From Mrakia gelida (lineage: Eukaryota; Basidiomycota; Tremellomycetes; Cystofilobasidiales; Mrakiaceae), in assembly GCA_024345305.1 (NCBI GenBank), contig BRON01000004.1, positions 248,001-312,000 of the forward strand: DNA of 64,000 nt. The letters are read 5' to 3'. The notes beneath the pieces were generated by a model. It ran no database searches and had not been told where the DNA came from. It saw only the letters and a list, made by a program, of their open reading frames with translations. This document shows positions 1-11,783 of this stretch, one piece after another. Each line of letters begins with the position of its first letter. The stretch's first letter is position 1. Position numbers and translations under genes: made by a program.

Positions 1-271
1 TCCAGTTCAAAGGTCAACCGCAGACATACAGAGCTTGTAATGATCTACTCACATCTTTAAGAACCGTAAAGTAACCCTGAGGAACGTTCCCTTCCTCCCC
101 CTCCATCTCCGTCCCATCCTCCGCCAACCTCCTCGCCTTCCACCACTCTCCAGCAGCGACGATCTCCGTCACCAGCAGGATCGCTCCCTTCGTGAAGACG
201 AGATCTTCCGGGTACGTCCCCTTGTACGAGAACTTGGCCTTGACGTAGAAAGGAGGAGAAAGCGAGTTCAT
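1..271 (-). CDS. N-terminal SH3-domain protein (partial, runs off the window)
   Basis: The first exon (271 down to 53) starts at an ATG and ends in a GTGAGT donor at 52-47, so the rest of the gene lies to the left of the window. The about 73 visible residues form one SH3 domain: an ALYDF-like first strand (VKAKFSYKG), an acidic RT loop, the tryptophan pair in GEWWKAR, and the closing GNVPQGYFTVL strand. SH3 domains bind proline-rich ligands and are common in actin, endocytosis and polarity adaptors. Which adaptor this is cannot be told from one domain. The SH3 at the extreme N-terminus is itself a useful descriptor. The start is well supported because the fold begins about ten residues after it. 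Confidence 0.75.
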
Positions 272-347
272 GGCCGTTGCTTGCGCTCGGGATCCGGGAA
301 GGGAGGTTTCGAGCTCACCTTTTTGAGATGAGCTTCAAACGCTCACC

Positions 348-2191
348 ATGTCCAACACCGTAGGAAGAAACAGAAACGAGGACACATTCCATACGATTGA
401 GCAGCACGCTCAGACAGCTTGCTTCTACTGCGCCAAGAAACCAGATCATCAGCTCTCAGCTTGCTCGAGGTGCTCGGTGAGAACGAACTCCTCCTCGAAC
501 ATCTCCTCCTTCGTCGTTCGTCGCTCGACCTGAACCCTTCTTCCCACCCTTTTCGTTGCAGCGAGTCTCCTACTGCGACCCCACCTGCCAATCCTCCGAC
601 TTTCCCATCCACAAGAAAATCTGCAAGATCTGGAAAGAGATCCGCTCCTCCCTCCATCCTTCCTCCTCCTACCCTTTCCTCACGTCCTTCCCTCCCTCTG
701 CCAACGAGATCACCAACGTCATGCGCTCTATGTCCGTAGAGATGATGGGTCCCTTGATGGTTCGATTGGGGCAGAAGGGAGGGATGGTGGCGAACTATCT
801 GGTCTTCAGCGAACCGAGATGTCAGCGCTGCCTCAAGGTCGGAGGGTTGGGGGCAGCGAAGAAGCTTGAGGGGTGTGAGGAGTGCGTGGTAAGGTGGTGT
901 GGTGGCGAAGAAGGAGGGGATTGTAAGGGGGAGGTGGAAGGGGGGCATAAGGAGAGTGGGTTGTGTAGGAAGTTGAAGGAGATTGCTGGGGATGAGTTGG
1001 TGATAAGGTGAGTCTCGTCGAGCTCGTCTTGTCTCGTTCGCTTCTCTTTCTGCCTCCCCTTCCCTTTCTCGTTCTTCTCCTCGAGCTCACCTCTCCCTCC
1101 CCCACCCTCTCTCTCCCTCCATCTAGAGCCTTCGAGCTCTCCCCCGAATCCCACGGTCCAGGCTCCAACCCCGTCTGGTCCCCAGAACGAGTCCTTCGCG
1201 TCGAAACTCCCCTCCCACAAGACTGGACCTCCTACCTCAACTCCGTTCGCAATCCCAGTCATGCCAGTCCAGTACCAGAACGGGTCTTCGTGCAACACTC
1301 TCTCAGTCTTCCACTCACCATCGTCGCTTCCCTCAAGAGGTTCGGACTCTTCTCGAAGTTCTCGAACCCCAAGGACCTCAAGACGCTCACCGTTCATCTC
1401 ATTGGAGCTGAGGCGAAGTACGAGATGGCGTGTGTGGGGATGGCGTACGAGGAGATACTGCATTTGCTGCCTGGGGTGAAGGATTTGAAGGTTCGTCAGA
1501 TCTGTTGTAGTCTTCGTTTCGTTTCACGTCCATCCTCGTTCGCGCGAACTGATCGTTCGTCTCTTGCTCCGTTTGTTCGTTCCAGATCGTGCTGGTCGGA
1601 CCATCGCTAGGAACCGAACAGTCCGACGAGGTCCCTATGGACTGTTGTCGGCTCTGCCGTCAAACAGGAAGGAAGCGATCGATAGCTTTCCATCCGTGAG
1701 TTCATTCGTCGAGCTCGCCCTGCTCGTCTCGGCCTCGCGTCGACCCTCATCTCATCCTCGTCCCTTTCCACCCACCCCCAACTCCCTCGCTTCCTCCCTC
1801 TCCACCCACCGACCCTCCCACCCAATCCACACGCAGAACGACCTACCACGACTTCCTCCGATCCCATCGCTCCTCCCCCTCCGCCGACCTCGCCATCGCC
1901 TTCAACTCAGGCTGCCACGAAGAACCTGCCAACTGGTCCCCTACCCTCTCTGTCCTCCTCGCTAATCGAACTCCAACGGTGTTCACGTCGTTCAATGAGC
2001 TCGAGGCGAAAGAAGACGCGAAGGTCATCACGAGGAAGGCTGGCGCTGGAGTAGAGTGGGTTTGGAGGGAGGAGAAGAACGAGTGGAGGAGTGGGAGGAG
2101 ACATTTTGATTTGTTCTCGGGAGGGGGAGGGGGGGAGCAAGAGCCGATATGGAGTGAGAATGGGTTTTGGTTGGGATTTAGGGGAGTTTGA
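348..2191 (+). CDS. MYND zinc-finger protein with MSS51-like C-terminal domain, copy 1
   Basis: Five exons can be joined in frame: 348-476, 562-1007, 1127-1490, 1586-1695 and 1837-2191. The N-terminus is a MYND finger (CFYC ... CSRCS then SYCDPTCQ ... HKKIC) whose cysteine pairs are split by intron 1. A second cysteine-rich patch (EPRCQRC ... CEECVVRWC) follows. The C-terminal half (YEEILHLLPGVKDLKIVLVGPS, then a CCRLC cluster, YHDFL, AFNSG, PTVFTSFNELEA) matches the region found C-terminal to MYND in MSS51-type proteins. MYND fingers bind proline-rich peptides. Yeast Mss51 acts in mitochondrial COX1 expression, but no transit peptide is evident here and such genes form lineage-specific families, so the function is open. 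A close paralogue lies at 51601-53403. Confidence 0.85.
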
Positions 2192-2442
2192 GTTGGGAGG
2201 GACGACGCGTCGAGCGAGGAGGGAGTTGATATTTTGGATTCGATCTCGATGTTTTTCTCTGTCAGTCTACTTTGACGAGTCGATCTCATCACCATCAGCA
2301 GCGAGCGTGACTATATACCCTGAGAGGAAGAACGGAACGAAAAGAAGGAGACCCCAACACGCTCTTCGCGGAATTTCTCGAGCTCATCACCTTCCTCCTC
2401 CTCCCTTCCAACGACGAGCTCCCCTGCCTCCTTCCCTCAGCC

Positions 2443-5400
2443 ATGGCGACCGCTTCTTCTTCCTCGTGAGTCTACTCGACCTCTATATCTACCTCCCGAG
2501 AGCAAAGCTGACCCTCATATATACCTTCTCCCTCCCAACAGAGCTCCCTACTGTTCGTCCCTCTCCCTCCCTCCCAAATCCTTTCCTTCCCTCTCCCTCT
2601 TCTCCTCCCCTCCTCCGCTCACGCCTCTTCTCCTCTCCCGTTTTTCACCTCTTTAGACGTCGTCAACGGTGCCCCCGGTCAATCGACCATCCCCGCCTGG
2701 TTAACCCAACGTTCCAAGAACAAGAAAGGCAAGAAACGAGCCAAAACCGAACGTACCTTAGGACATGTCGAGCTCATCCAACACTTCGAGTTCCCCGAGG
2801 CTTCGCTCAAGATTCGTACGACTCCGGACGGTCATCATGCCATGGCTACGGGGGTTTACAAGCCTCAGATCAGGGTGTACGATTTGGATCAGTTGACGAT
2901 GAAGTTTGAGAGGCATACGGATCAGGAGAATGTGGATTTCTTGGTGAGTCGAGTTTCGTTTGGTTTTGGGGGTCGTTTGAGCTGCTGGGGGCTGGGAGGG
3001 AGGAACGGCTGATAGGGAGTGTAGGAGAATGGTGATAGAGGTGCTGGAGGAGTCATGGGAGCTGGCTCGTACGAGGGAAGGGAAGGAAGGAGGGACGAAG
3101 AGCTCGAAGCTGACCTTTCCTCCTCCTCTCCCTCTCCTTCCTCCTCCTCTCCCTCTCCCTTCCCTCCAGCTCCTCTCCTCCGACTGGACCAAATCCATCC
3201 ACCTACAAGCCGACCGACACATCGATCTCCACACACAAGGAGGACTCCACCACCGAACTCGAATCCCCCACTTCGGTCGTTCCCTCGCCTACCACACTCC
3301 CTCCTGCGACGCCCTCATCGGAGCCTCAGGCTCAGACGTCTACCGCCTCAACCTCGAACAAGGAACCTTCATGTCCCCCATCGAAATGCAAAGAGGAACA
3401 GCAGGAGTCAACGCCATCGACGTCAACCCTCGTCACGGCCTCTGGGCCTTCGGAACCGAACGAGGAGAGGACGGAGGATGCGTCGAGTTCTTTGATCCTA
3501 GAGCGAGGAACAGGATAGGGATCCTTAGCATGCCGGTGGAACAGTTGAGACCTCTCAGTAGTGTGGTGTCGGAGTTCGACTTCAAGCCTTTGGCGGTGAC
3601 GGCGCTGAGTAGTAAGATGGATGGGTTGAGTTTGGCGGTCGGGACGAGTACGGGACATACGTTGTTGTACGACTTGAGGAGTCCGAAACCGTTTGCGTTG
3701 AAGGATCAGGGGTATGGGTTGCCGGTGAAGAAGGTGCAGTGGATTGAGGGAGGGCATAGGGTCGCGAAGGAGGGACTGGTGGCGAGTGCGGACGCGAAGG
3801 TGTTGAAGATTTGGGACAAGGAGGAGGTGAGTTCGCGTTTTCCTCTCCTTTCTTCCTCTACTTCCCATACCTCACTACTCGAACGAAGGACTCGCTAGCT
3901 CGTCGATACGTCGTCTTCTCGCTTTCTCGTTCGTTTCGCTGACCTTTCGTTCGTCGCTCGTTCGCTCGTCGCGCTCAGCCAACAACCAACTTCACCTCCC
4001 TCGCTCCTCCAACGAACCTCAACGACTTCCACCACCTCCCCGGATCCGGAATGATCATGGTCGCCAACGAAGGAGTCCACATGACCACCTACTACGTCCC
4101 TCAGCTCGGTCCTGCGCCCAAGTGGTGTTCGTTCCTCGACAACGTCACCGAGGAGATGGAGGATCACCAGGGAGGAGGTCTCTCGAACTACAACGACTTC
4201 AAGTTCGTCGAGAAGGCCGAGCTCGCTTCGTGAGTACCTATCTCTACTATTCGCTCCGACTTGACGAGGTTTTCTCGTCCTCGAAACGAGATCGAGACGC
4301 TCAGCGACGAGCGACGAGCGACGCGAGCTGACCCCTCCCTTTCCTCTTTCCTTCATCCCTCCCCAGCCTCGGCCTCGACCACCTCGTCGGAACTCCCACC
4401 CTCAAGCCCTACATGCACGGATACTTCGTCTCCCTCAAACTCTACGACGCCGCCCGTCTCGTCGCCAACCCCTTCGCCTACGCCGAGCATCGCGAACGTC
4501 TCGTCAAGGAGAAGCTCGAGAAGAAGGCCGAGTCGAGGATTCGAGCAAGGAGGGAAGACGTCAAGGTCAAGGTCAACAAGGGTCTGGCGGAGAAGGTTAA
4601 GAAGGACGAGGAGAGGAGGAACGCCAAGAAACTCAAGCAGGCTTCGTCGAGACGGGAGGGAGAGGAGGGTGGAGAGCCGGAGGGAGAGGTCGACGAGCAA
4701 GGACCTGGAGAGAGTTTGCTCAAGGATCCCCGGTTCGCGGCTGTTTGGACGAACCCGGACTTCGAGGTGGATATGGGGAGCAGGGAGTTCTTGCTCAAGA
4801 ACCCGGTGGCGGCGCCTGTGGTGAGTTTGTCGTTTCGAGTTCGAGTTCGAGAGGAGGACGAAGGGCTCGACGCGTCATGCGTTCGAGTTCGATTCGATTC
4901 GAGACTTGATGAGCTGACTTGTTTTCAATCGTGCCTTTTGTTTTTGTCTTTCTTCAGCGAGGCAAGACGGCCGTCGAGGAGGAGGAGGACGAGTCGGATC
5001 GACGTTCATCGGATCCCGACGACAGCGAGAGCGACGGAGACGAGAGCGAGGATTCGGACGCTGCCGGAGGTTCGTTGCTTTCTCTTCCTCTCTCCCTCCT
5101 CTTTTCTTCTCTCGATTCATCTCTCTCTCTCCCTCGCTCTCCCGATCGCTGATCCCGCTCCCTCTCCCTCTTCCCTCCTCCTCTCCCCCTCTCCTCTCCT
5201 CTTCTCCAGAACTCTCAACCTTCGACCCTCGAACAATGCCCAAATCCCAGAACCCCATGTATCGACCTCTCCCCCAACCCCAATCCGGTCCCCGTCCCAA
5301 ACTCGTCGCCATCCCTTCCGACCTCGAACACTCCTCCCGAGCTCCCATCGCCTCCTCCTCCAAACCCACCACCTTCGGTCAGCGCATCAAATCCCAAGCT

Positions 5401-5742
5401 CGTTCCGGCGCCTCCACCTCCTCCCCCGCCGACGACCCTTACTCCAAGGGAGTCATCTCCCAGAAACATCTCGGTGGAGGAGCGATGGAGATGTCGTTCG
5501 TTCCTCAGACGGCTCCGAGGAGGAACAACAAGGGTGCCGAGGCGGAGGGGATCTTGGACGACGATTACGACGAGAAGAGGGAGGAACGGGAGGCGGCGAG
5601 GGAGAAGAAGAAGAGTGGGGTGGAGGAGTTTGGAGCTGGATTGGAGAAGGGTGGGAGGGAGCCGGAGGACGATGTGCAGGGGAGGCAGAAGAGGAGGACG
5701 GGAGGGAGGATGGCGAGTGGGAATGTGTTCAGAGGGCTTTAG
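2443..5742 (+). CDS. ENP2: Ribosome biogenesis protein Enp2 / NOL10
   Basis: This is a nucleolar WD-repeat protein of the small-subunit (90S) pre-ribosome. The eight exons I can join are 2443-2465, 2542-2552, 2657-2943, 3170-3826, 3979-4229, 4367-4820, 4958-5069 and 5210-5742. The diagnostic Enp2 blocks are all present in order: VELIQHFEFP, TGVYKPQIRVYDL, FERHTDQENVDF, SDWTKSIHLQADR, GGLHHRTRIPHFGR, GASGSDVYRLNLEQG, KDQGYGLPVKK, KIWDKE, GSGMIMVANE, YYVPQLGPAPKWCSFLD, HLVGTPTLKPYMHGYF and the lysine-rich C-terminus ending in NVFRGL. Exon 2 is only 11 nt. An acidic, charged linker (about codons 600-640) precedes the basic tail, as in the yeast protein. The gene is transcribed in the same direction as the upstream MYND gene, about 250 nt away. 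Confidence 0.95.
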
Positions 5743-6709
5743 AGAGAGATTTCGCTTTGCATTGTTTCGTGTTTCTGTTCGCTCGATGTTATCTACGATT
5801 GGTCAGCTCGCTCGACTCGTGTTGGAGTGCGGTGGGAAAGGGAGATCTCGAGACGCCAGCGCGATGATCAACTCGCCGACTCGAGGCGTTCTATCTCGTT
5901 CTTTCTCCTCTTCTCTCGCGTTCGACAGGCAAGATTCAGTAGTGATGAACACGAGGAATTACAATAAATGTAACGAAAAGAGACGTAGGAACTATGAACT
6001 AAGCGAACGTGGGTATATATGAGTGAGCGAGCTAGACTACGAACCAAATCGACGGTCGAGCGCGTCTCCCCCCTTCCTCTCCTCCTCTCTCTGTATCTTA
6101 GGTTGTTTCGTTTAAAATATTGGGCGAGTCGTGATCATCAAAACGTCGGAAGTGGCTAAGCGAAACCATCGACTCCTCCTTCCTTCCTTCTTCCACTTCC
6201 CTCCCACGATCTCCTCGTCCCACGTCCCTCGCTCGACCCAACAGACGCGACCGGATCCGAAGCCTCGCGTCTGCTCGAAGCCGGAGGTTGATCCTTCCCT
6301 ATCTGACTTCGAGCTCACTTGAAAGAGGAAGAGAGGAGGATGGAAGAGATGGGATCCTCCGAGGGTCCTGCGACGAGAGGCTGAGAGGGACGTTGGTGTA
6401 GTCGGAAGGCGACGCGTTTCGGCGGCCAAGGGTTTTGGGGTTGGGAAGAAGGACCAAATGAGAAGTCGTGAGATATCTGGTGGCCGCGGGTTGATGAGGG
6501 GGAGTGAGGAAGGTCGTGATCGTAAGGGAAGGAAGGGGTTTGACGCGTCGAAATGAACGATAAGAGTCGAGGGCCGAAAGGTGAGGAGGGTCGTTACTGA
6601 AGATACCGAAAGTGTTGAGCGTGCCGAGAAGGTCTTCGTCTACTTCTCAAGCAGCTCTCTTGCTGAACACGGGCAACGGAGCAGCAGCAACGGCTGCGAA
6701 CACCCGCCC
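5743..6709. other. Intergenic stretch between convergent genes
   Basis: This is the 3' side of ENP2 facing the 3' side of the zinc-finger gene. Short open frames on both strands are pyrimidine-rich and have no recognisable motif or spliced continuation. I see no gene, repeat or RNA here, apart from one GACGCGTC palindrome near 6542. Confidence 0.5.
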
Positions 6710-7480
6710 TCACTCCAACCTCCTCAACCTCTCCTTCTCCCTCTCCTTCACCTCCTGCCTTTCCGCCTTCTGCCTCCTCGCAAACTCCAAAGCGACCTCC
6801 CTCTTCCTATCCAGACGATCCTGCTCTTCCTCCCTCCTCTGGCGTTTCTCCTGCTCCGTAACGACGGGCTTCGCGGGTCGAGAGTAAGGCGTCGCTGGGA
6901 CCGAGGAGGGACCTGGACTGAGTCGAGGAGATGGCGAAGCCGAGGTTCGAGATCTGGGTTGAGCAGCCTCCTCGGGGGTAGCGAATCCTCCCATTCGAAT
7001 GACCATCCCGGTGTTGGATCCTGCTGGTTTGGCGCACTGAGTGACGTGGTGGCGACAGAAGTTGCTGATCTTGCATCCGATCGAGCATGTCGGGCAGTAG
7101 AAGAGTTCGTCGGATTGGCGAACGATTCGGTGGACTGGGACGAAAGGCGAAAGAGGGGAAGAGTGTCAGCGGGAAGTCGGGTTCGAAGAGATCGTTGAAA
7201 GAGGGATCAAAGGGAAGAGGAAGGGAAGTCGAAGATCAAAGGGAGGTCGACTTCGCAAGGAAGAGCTCTACTCACGGGTGCCGTAGGAATCCTTGCACTC
7301 AGTAATATCGATGTGACACTGGCCTTGATGGTTCTCCTTGTTGTCTGCGAGACGTTGAAACGTAAGAGGTCAGCGAAGGGGAGAAAGCGGAGAAGAAGGG
7401 AGGGGAGTAGGGGAAAGGTCGAGCTCACACTGAGTCTGGAAGTCCGGGCCGCCGTGACACTCGTTGCAGATGAAGGATAT
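6710..7480 (-). CDS. Lineage-restricted C-rich zinc-finger protein, copy 1; start codon apparently lost
   Basis: Three exons align one to one with the paralogue at 45796-48088: core exon 1 (7480-7429), a 69-nt exon 2 (7344-7276) and exon 3 (7134-6710). The order of the zinc ligands is FICNECHGG ... NKENHQGQCHIDITECKD ... LFYCPTCSIGCKISNFCRHHVTQC, then a conserved RMGGFATP motif, a Ser/Pro linker and a charged helix (EKRQRREEEQDRLDRKRE). I do not recognise a named family. The paralogue starts with ATG exactly where this copy has ATA (7480-7478). In-frame ATGs exist only far upstream (7939 and 7855), in a low-complexity serine/leucine frame. The gene may therefore use an N-terminal extension, a near-cognate start, or be dying. 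The paralogue's basic C-terminal exons are not seen here, and the frame stops after exon 3. Confidence 0.6.
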
Positions 7481-8204
7481 GTCGGTGGTGGTGGTTGAAG
7501 GAAGACGAAGGAGAGAGAGTTTGAAGGCTTGAAGAGGCGAGGGCGAGGGGAGGGAGAAGAACGGGAAGTGAAGGGAAGGAGCAGCTGAACCAGAAGGGGA
7601 GGTCCGGGCGGAGGCGAAGGGAAGGGTGCTCTTGAGTTCGGTTGCGAAGGGTTGGTGAGCGAGTGGTGTCGAAGTAGAGCTTGCTGAAGGGTCGATGTAT
7701 GTGCGAGGAGTAGAGGGAGAAGCGTTGAAGGTGGTGAAGCAGAAAGGAAGGTTGGATGGAGAGGCTTGCCGGATGTGGATGGGGAGGAGGGAGGGCGAGC
7801 TCGACTCGAAACCAAGAAGTCGAGAAGGTGGCAGAACTTTTCGCAAGGTTGTCATTCTTGAAAAAAAGGGGAGAAGGGAAGCAGAGCTCTCAAATCTTGG
7901 TCCCAGAAGGGTTGATCTCGAGCAAGAAAACGAGGACAATCGTCTCGAAGTTCATTCGACCGGATCGGATGTCGGTCGCGTCGCTCGTTCGTTATTTCGC
8001 ACGAAGCAGCGTCTGGAGCAAGAGCGTCGATCGTTCGACGTAGCAGACACTGGCATCGGGAGCTAGTTGCGAGAGATAGTTAGAGCGAGGGGTAGAAAGG
8101 AGAAACGAGGGAGTCGTGGGACGTGACGCGACGTCTGAACGGCACCTTCGCGATCCCAGCTGCGAGGACGAGGAGACGAAATGCATGATATGTCTACACT
8201 GAGA
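7481..8204. other. Spacer between the zinc-finger gene and the F-box gene
   Basis: This stretch holds the possible upstream extension of the zinc-finger frame on the minus strand (7939-7481, serine- and leucine-rich) and the 3' flank of the F-box gene. No separate gene is supported. Confidence 0.4.
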
Positions 8205-9695
8205 TCAAGGTGAAGTACGGCGGGGGTTTGTTTTGAGCTTGTTGAAGGTAGAGGATTGGAGGAACGGATCCGAAGCCGTGCGTTGGTGAACGAGGTCGAC
8301 GAGGATGAGGCGACGCCGAGGAGTCTGAGTGAAAGGAACCGAGAACGAGAGTTAGTGGGGAGATCGAGGAGGAGAAGAAGAAATTCAGTGAGCGGGAGGA
8401 GACGTACGGGCGTGGTCGTGAAGGAGAGTGGAAGACGTGCCGTGAAGGGAAGGACGCGACGAGCTACGATGCTCGACACCTGCACGAACGAAGGTAAAAA
8501 AAGACGATCAGCAGTCGAGCTTGAACTGGATAAAAAGACTCAGGGCTCAAGAAAGAGAATTCAGAAGAGCAGACGTACATCGGAAGGCCGAATGTTCACT
8601 CACGACCTCGAACTTGAGTCGCGAGTTCCTCCTCTTCATCGTCGCCTCACCCGCTCCGTTCTTCTCCCAACTCTGGTTGAAGAAATCCCTCAGAGACTCA
8701 TCCGTGAGCCTATCCTTCCCTTGTCGAGCTCGAAAGGTGAATTCCTCGACCAGATCGTAATCAAGGAGGCAATCCGATCGCTTAAGACGCGCGACGGTCT
8801 GATCTGCGTGGGCGAAGTGAAGGTGCTGAATGAAGACGGGATGATCCCACACGACGCAATCTATCAGGACTGCGAGACCTCCTTCGGAACGTTGGGCGCT
8901 GAGATCGTTATCGTCGATGAGTGAGAAGTTCGTGAAGATGCCGTTGCCCAAAGAGGGAAGGTAGATGGGGGTGTCCGTGATCTCGAGGCGACGAAGACGA
9001 GGCCACAGGGGGCTCTCGTACCAACGGAGGGAGCCGATACGGCGCACTTCCCCTCGAAAGACGATAGGAATGGTAGAGACATACGCTGCCTTGGGGTCGA
9101 AAGAGGAAAGGAGGGTCATCCAGGAGGCCTCCCAGGAGTTGTCGATGTCGTGCTCCATCCATCGAAGCTTGACGATGAGCGTCTCGACGGGGATGAAGGA
9201 CGAGGGAAGTCGATCCTGGGAGAAGGAGTAGGCCTTGGCACCCCTTTGAGCGTCGAAGGGATCGGCAATGAGAGTGCAGGATCGTATTCGGTGGAGGGAG
9301 AGGAAGGGTTCGAGGTGAGGTTGGTGGAGGGAGGGGTGCTTTGAAGACGAAGGAAGAGCAGTCAGCTTCCACTTTCCAGCGCAGATGTTTGCAGGTAGAC
9401 TCACTCGGGGGCAGAACAGCTTCGCCATGTTCTCGAATCCTTCGATTTCGACGTCGTCGTAGAGGATGGGCGAGGACATCTCGAGGAAGGCCAAGCTCAC
9501 CCTCGACGTCTTCGCGAGCGTAGAGGGATCGCAGAAGCGAAGACTTCCCTTCTTGATCTCGTTGGGGAGGGGAGGGAAGGGTTGAGGAGATAATTGGGTG
9601 GTATGCGAGGTGATCTCGAGGGAGGAAAGTTCGAGGAAAGGGGATGCAGTGGGGAGGGAAGAGGAGGAAGGAAGGGAGGGGGGAGGTGCGTCCAT
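8205..9695 (-). CDS. F-box-like protein, copy 1
   Basis: Four exons are readable: 9695-9405, 9338-8604, 8479-8408 and 8324-8205, with in-phase GTGAGT/GTACGT donors. After a Ser/Pro-rich leader comes the block PPLPNEIKKGSLRFCDPSTLAKTSRVSLAFLEMSSPILYDDV, written here only for orientation by its ends: it has the L-P-x-E ... L-x-x-L-A-x-x-S/A-x-V-S pattern of an F-box helix bundle. F-box proteins recruit substrates to SCF (Skp1-Cullin) ubiquitin ligases. The remaining ~330 residues are leucine- and tryptophan-rich and may be irregular leucine-rich repeats that choose the target. Copies at 9939 and 48651 share the F-box block nearly word for word but diverge behind it. The last two exons (basic, ending TSP) have no counterpart in the copies. 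Weakly conserved after the F-box, so the target is unknown. Confidence 0.75.
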
Positions 9696-9938
9696 CTCGA
9701 GGATGATCTAAGCGTCGAAGGAGGTTGACTTGGGTACGAGTTGGATCCTTAGATGAAAGAGGGTCTGGTCGTGATGATGAGAGGGTACGTGAAATCGTAG
9801 GTCGTAAAGGTGGATCCGAAGGAAGGTCGATGCTTGCGGAGACGCAGACGAACGTCGAAAGCTGAGCTCGACCTGTCCCTTTTTCCCGTAAACACTAGCT
9901 TCCCTTCCCTCTGTTCAAATCTTCCAACGACTCTCAAG
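9696..9938. promoter_or_regulatory. Shared divergent promoter of two F-box genes
   Basis: The 243 bp between the two start codons must serve both F-box genes. The right-hand part (about 9805-9912) is a diverged copy of the sequence just upstream of the MYND gene at 51601, including GGTCGATGCTTGC and GTCGAAAGCTGAGCTCGACC. A shorter version precedes the F-box gene at 48651. Confidence 0.55.
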
Positions 9939-10905
9939 ATGAGAACTCGCTCCTCGCCCCTTCCCTCCCTCCCTCTCGAAGTCAAGCATCACATCCTTCG
10001 ATACTGCGACCCCGCCACGCTCGCAAAGACGGCTCAAGTCTCGCTCGCCTTCCTTCAACTCTCTGGACCTCTCCTCTATCGAGACATCAGCGTTCGAGGG
10101 GTTGAGAAGCTGAAAAAACTCGTCGGATCAGAGGTCAGTCATGCCCTCCTCTCTCCAGATGCGTAAATCTTCACTGATCGCGCCCTATCGTTCTGTCAGA
10201 CCCTCGAAACCATCCGACCTTTCCTCTCCCTCTTCCAAACGAGCTCCATCACTTACATCTTCGTCCACGACGGAGCGAACCCCGACGCCTGCCTCTGTCT
10301 TCCAGACCTTGGGCCGACCTTCTTGGACGAGTTGGTCGTCTATCTTCAGGAGATACACACTTGTTGGAATCCCTACCTTCCCAGCATCGTCCACCTCAAC
10401 CTCCTCCTCACCTCCGTCTCCCCTTCTCGACTACACGTCCTCGCCTCTGCCCCCATGGAGTACGAAGCCACCACGTACCTCAATTTAGAACGAGTGATAG
10501 TCAGTTGGACCAACTTGGAGCTGATGCATTTCACGAACTCGGCTCCCTGCCCGCCTGAGATCTGCCTGTATCAGCGTAGCAGGAGGTCGGACGTCGTTTA
10601 CGACTTCACCTCGGTCTGGGGGGAAGCCTTCGAGTGGCTCATCGAGACTCTTCTGGACGATTATGGGCATCCGAGGAAGCTGATTTGGGTGGGGAAGGTG
10701 CTGGTTTGGGTCGAGTTGGAGTGGCAGAAGGAGTGGGTGAACGGCCTCTTGCTGGCGAACTGCAAGGGTCTTTCGTTCGAGGTCAAGGTCAAAGCGTGAG
10801 TGTTCTTCTCGAGGAGGATCCTGGCCTCTCCAGCGTTTTGCTTACAATCTGTTGATCTGGGAGAGCTGACCATCCGTCCCTTCTCTTTGCAGAACAACGA
10901 CCTGA
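9939..10905 (+). CDS. F-box-like protein, copy 2
   Basis: Exon 1 (9939-10133) is 195 nt, exactly the size of exon 1 in the copy at 48651. Exon 2 is 10200-10795 and a tiny exon 3 (10893-10905) supplies the last codons and TGA. The N-terminal F-box block has the motif LPLEVKHHILRYCDPATLAKTAQVS (start and end only quoted as LPLEVKHH and LAKTAQVS) followed by LSGPLLYRD. The rest (TIRPFLSLFQ, YIFVHDG, LVVYLQEIH, IVHLNLLL, WVGKVLVWVELEW) is an alternation of short strands and helices without a clear repeat, probably the substrate-binding part. It shares a divergent promoter with copy 1. The likely role is as an SCF ubiquitin-ligase specificity subunit, inferred from the F-box only. Confidence 0.75.
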
Positions 10906-11783
10906 ACTCGACGGCGTCCATCTCCTCCCGCTCCCACCTTCCACCCTCCCCTTTTACTCACGACGTTCTTCTCACTACCCCATGCCTTTCACACCGCCTC
11001 AAATATGTCACCCTCACCCCTCCTCGTCCCTTCGTCATCGTTCGGTCGGCCGGCGCGTCGTTCTTCTCCTCGTCGACGTCGTCGTCGTCGCGTCGCAACT
11101 CACCAACAAGTCGCAGTGAGTGGTCTTCAAGCTGCTTCAGCAACTCTCTACTCCGAAACCGTGCTGACGAGTGTTTCTGCGTGTTGCCTTTCGCTTCGCA
11201 GTCTCCGTCGCCTGGCTCGGACAGTCACCCTTGTCGATCTATGAATCCTTTCCTCGTACTTCGTGCGCGACCTCGAAAGCAGCGAGCAGGTTGGTAACGA
11301 TCAGGTATGAGATGATAGCCTTATGTGGCAGTTGTTCGGACGTCTAGAGATTCTCTTCCGAGTGAAGATTTCCTCGTGATCTCGTCGCTTCTCTTCACTC
11401 TCGTTCGACGCGTCGCTAGTCACTTCCCTCGTCCGCACCGCACGCTCTGCATCGCTGATCATCCGAAGAGAGCGGCGCGAGAACCCACTGGTACGTACCC
11501 TCAGAAGAGTAGCAGCGAAGCTTCTCTTGTCTCACGCGACTCTCCTCGCTCGTCCCCGTTTCGAAGTGCGATCTCCGCACGCACCAACTGACCATCCTTT
11601 CGGTCGGGTTCCCGAATCTTCTACTCGAGGAGGCAAAGTTGGTTTGGGTGAGCAAAGGGACCAAAGGAGAGGTCGATCAAAGGGAAACACCTCGCTCCAT
11701 CCCTCCTCCAGACCTTGCTGGCTGGCTCTCGTTCGAAGAGGCTGTAAAGAGCATTCCTATATGCCAATGAAGAAAAGAGACCA
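10906..11783. other. Intergenic stretch with a possible spliced fragment
   Basis: This is the 3' flank of two convergent genes. Between about 10950 and 11300 on the plus strand, a serine/arginine-rich frame is followed by a GTGAGT...CAG intron and a short open segment reading VAWLGQSPLSIYESFPR. It has no start codon I can defend and no family match, so no gene is called. One GACGCGTC palindrome sits at about 11407. Confidence 0.35.
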
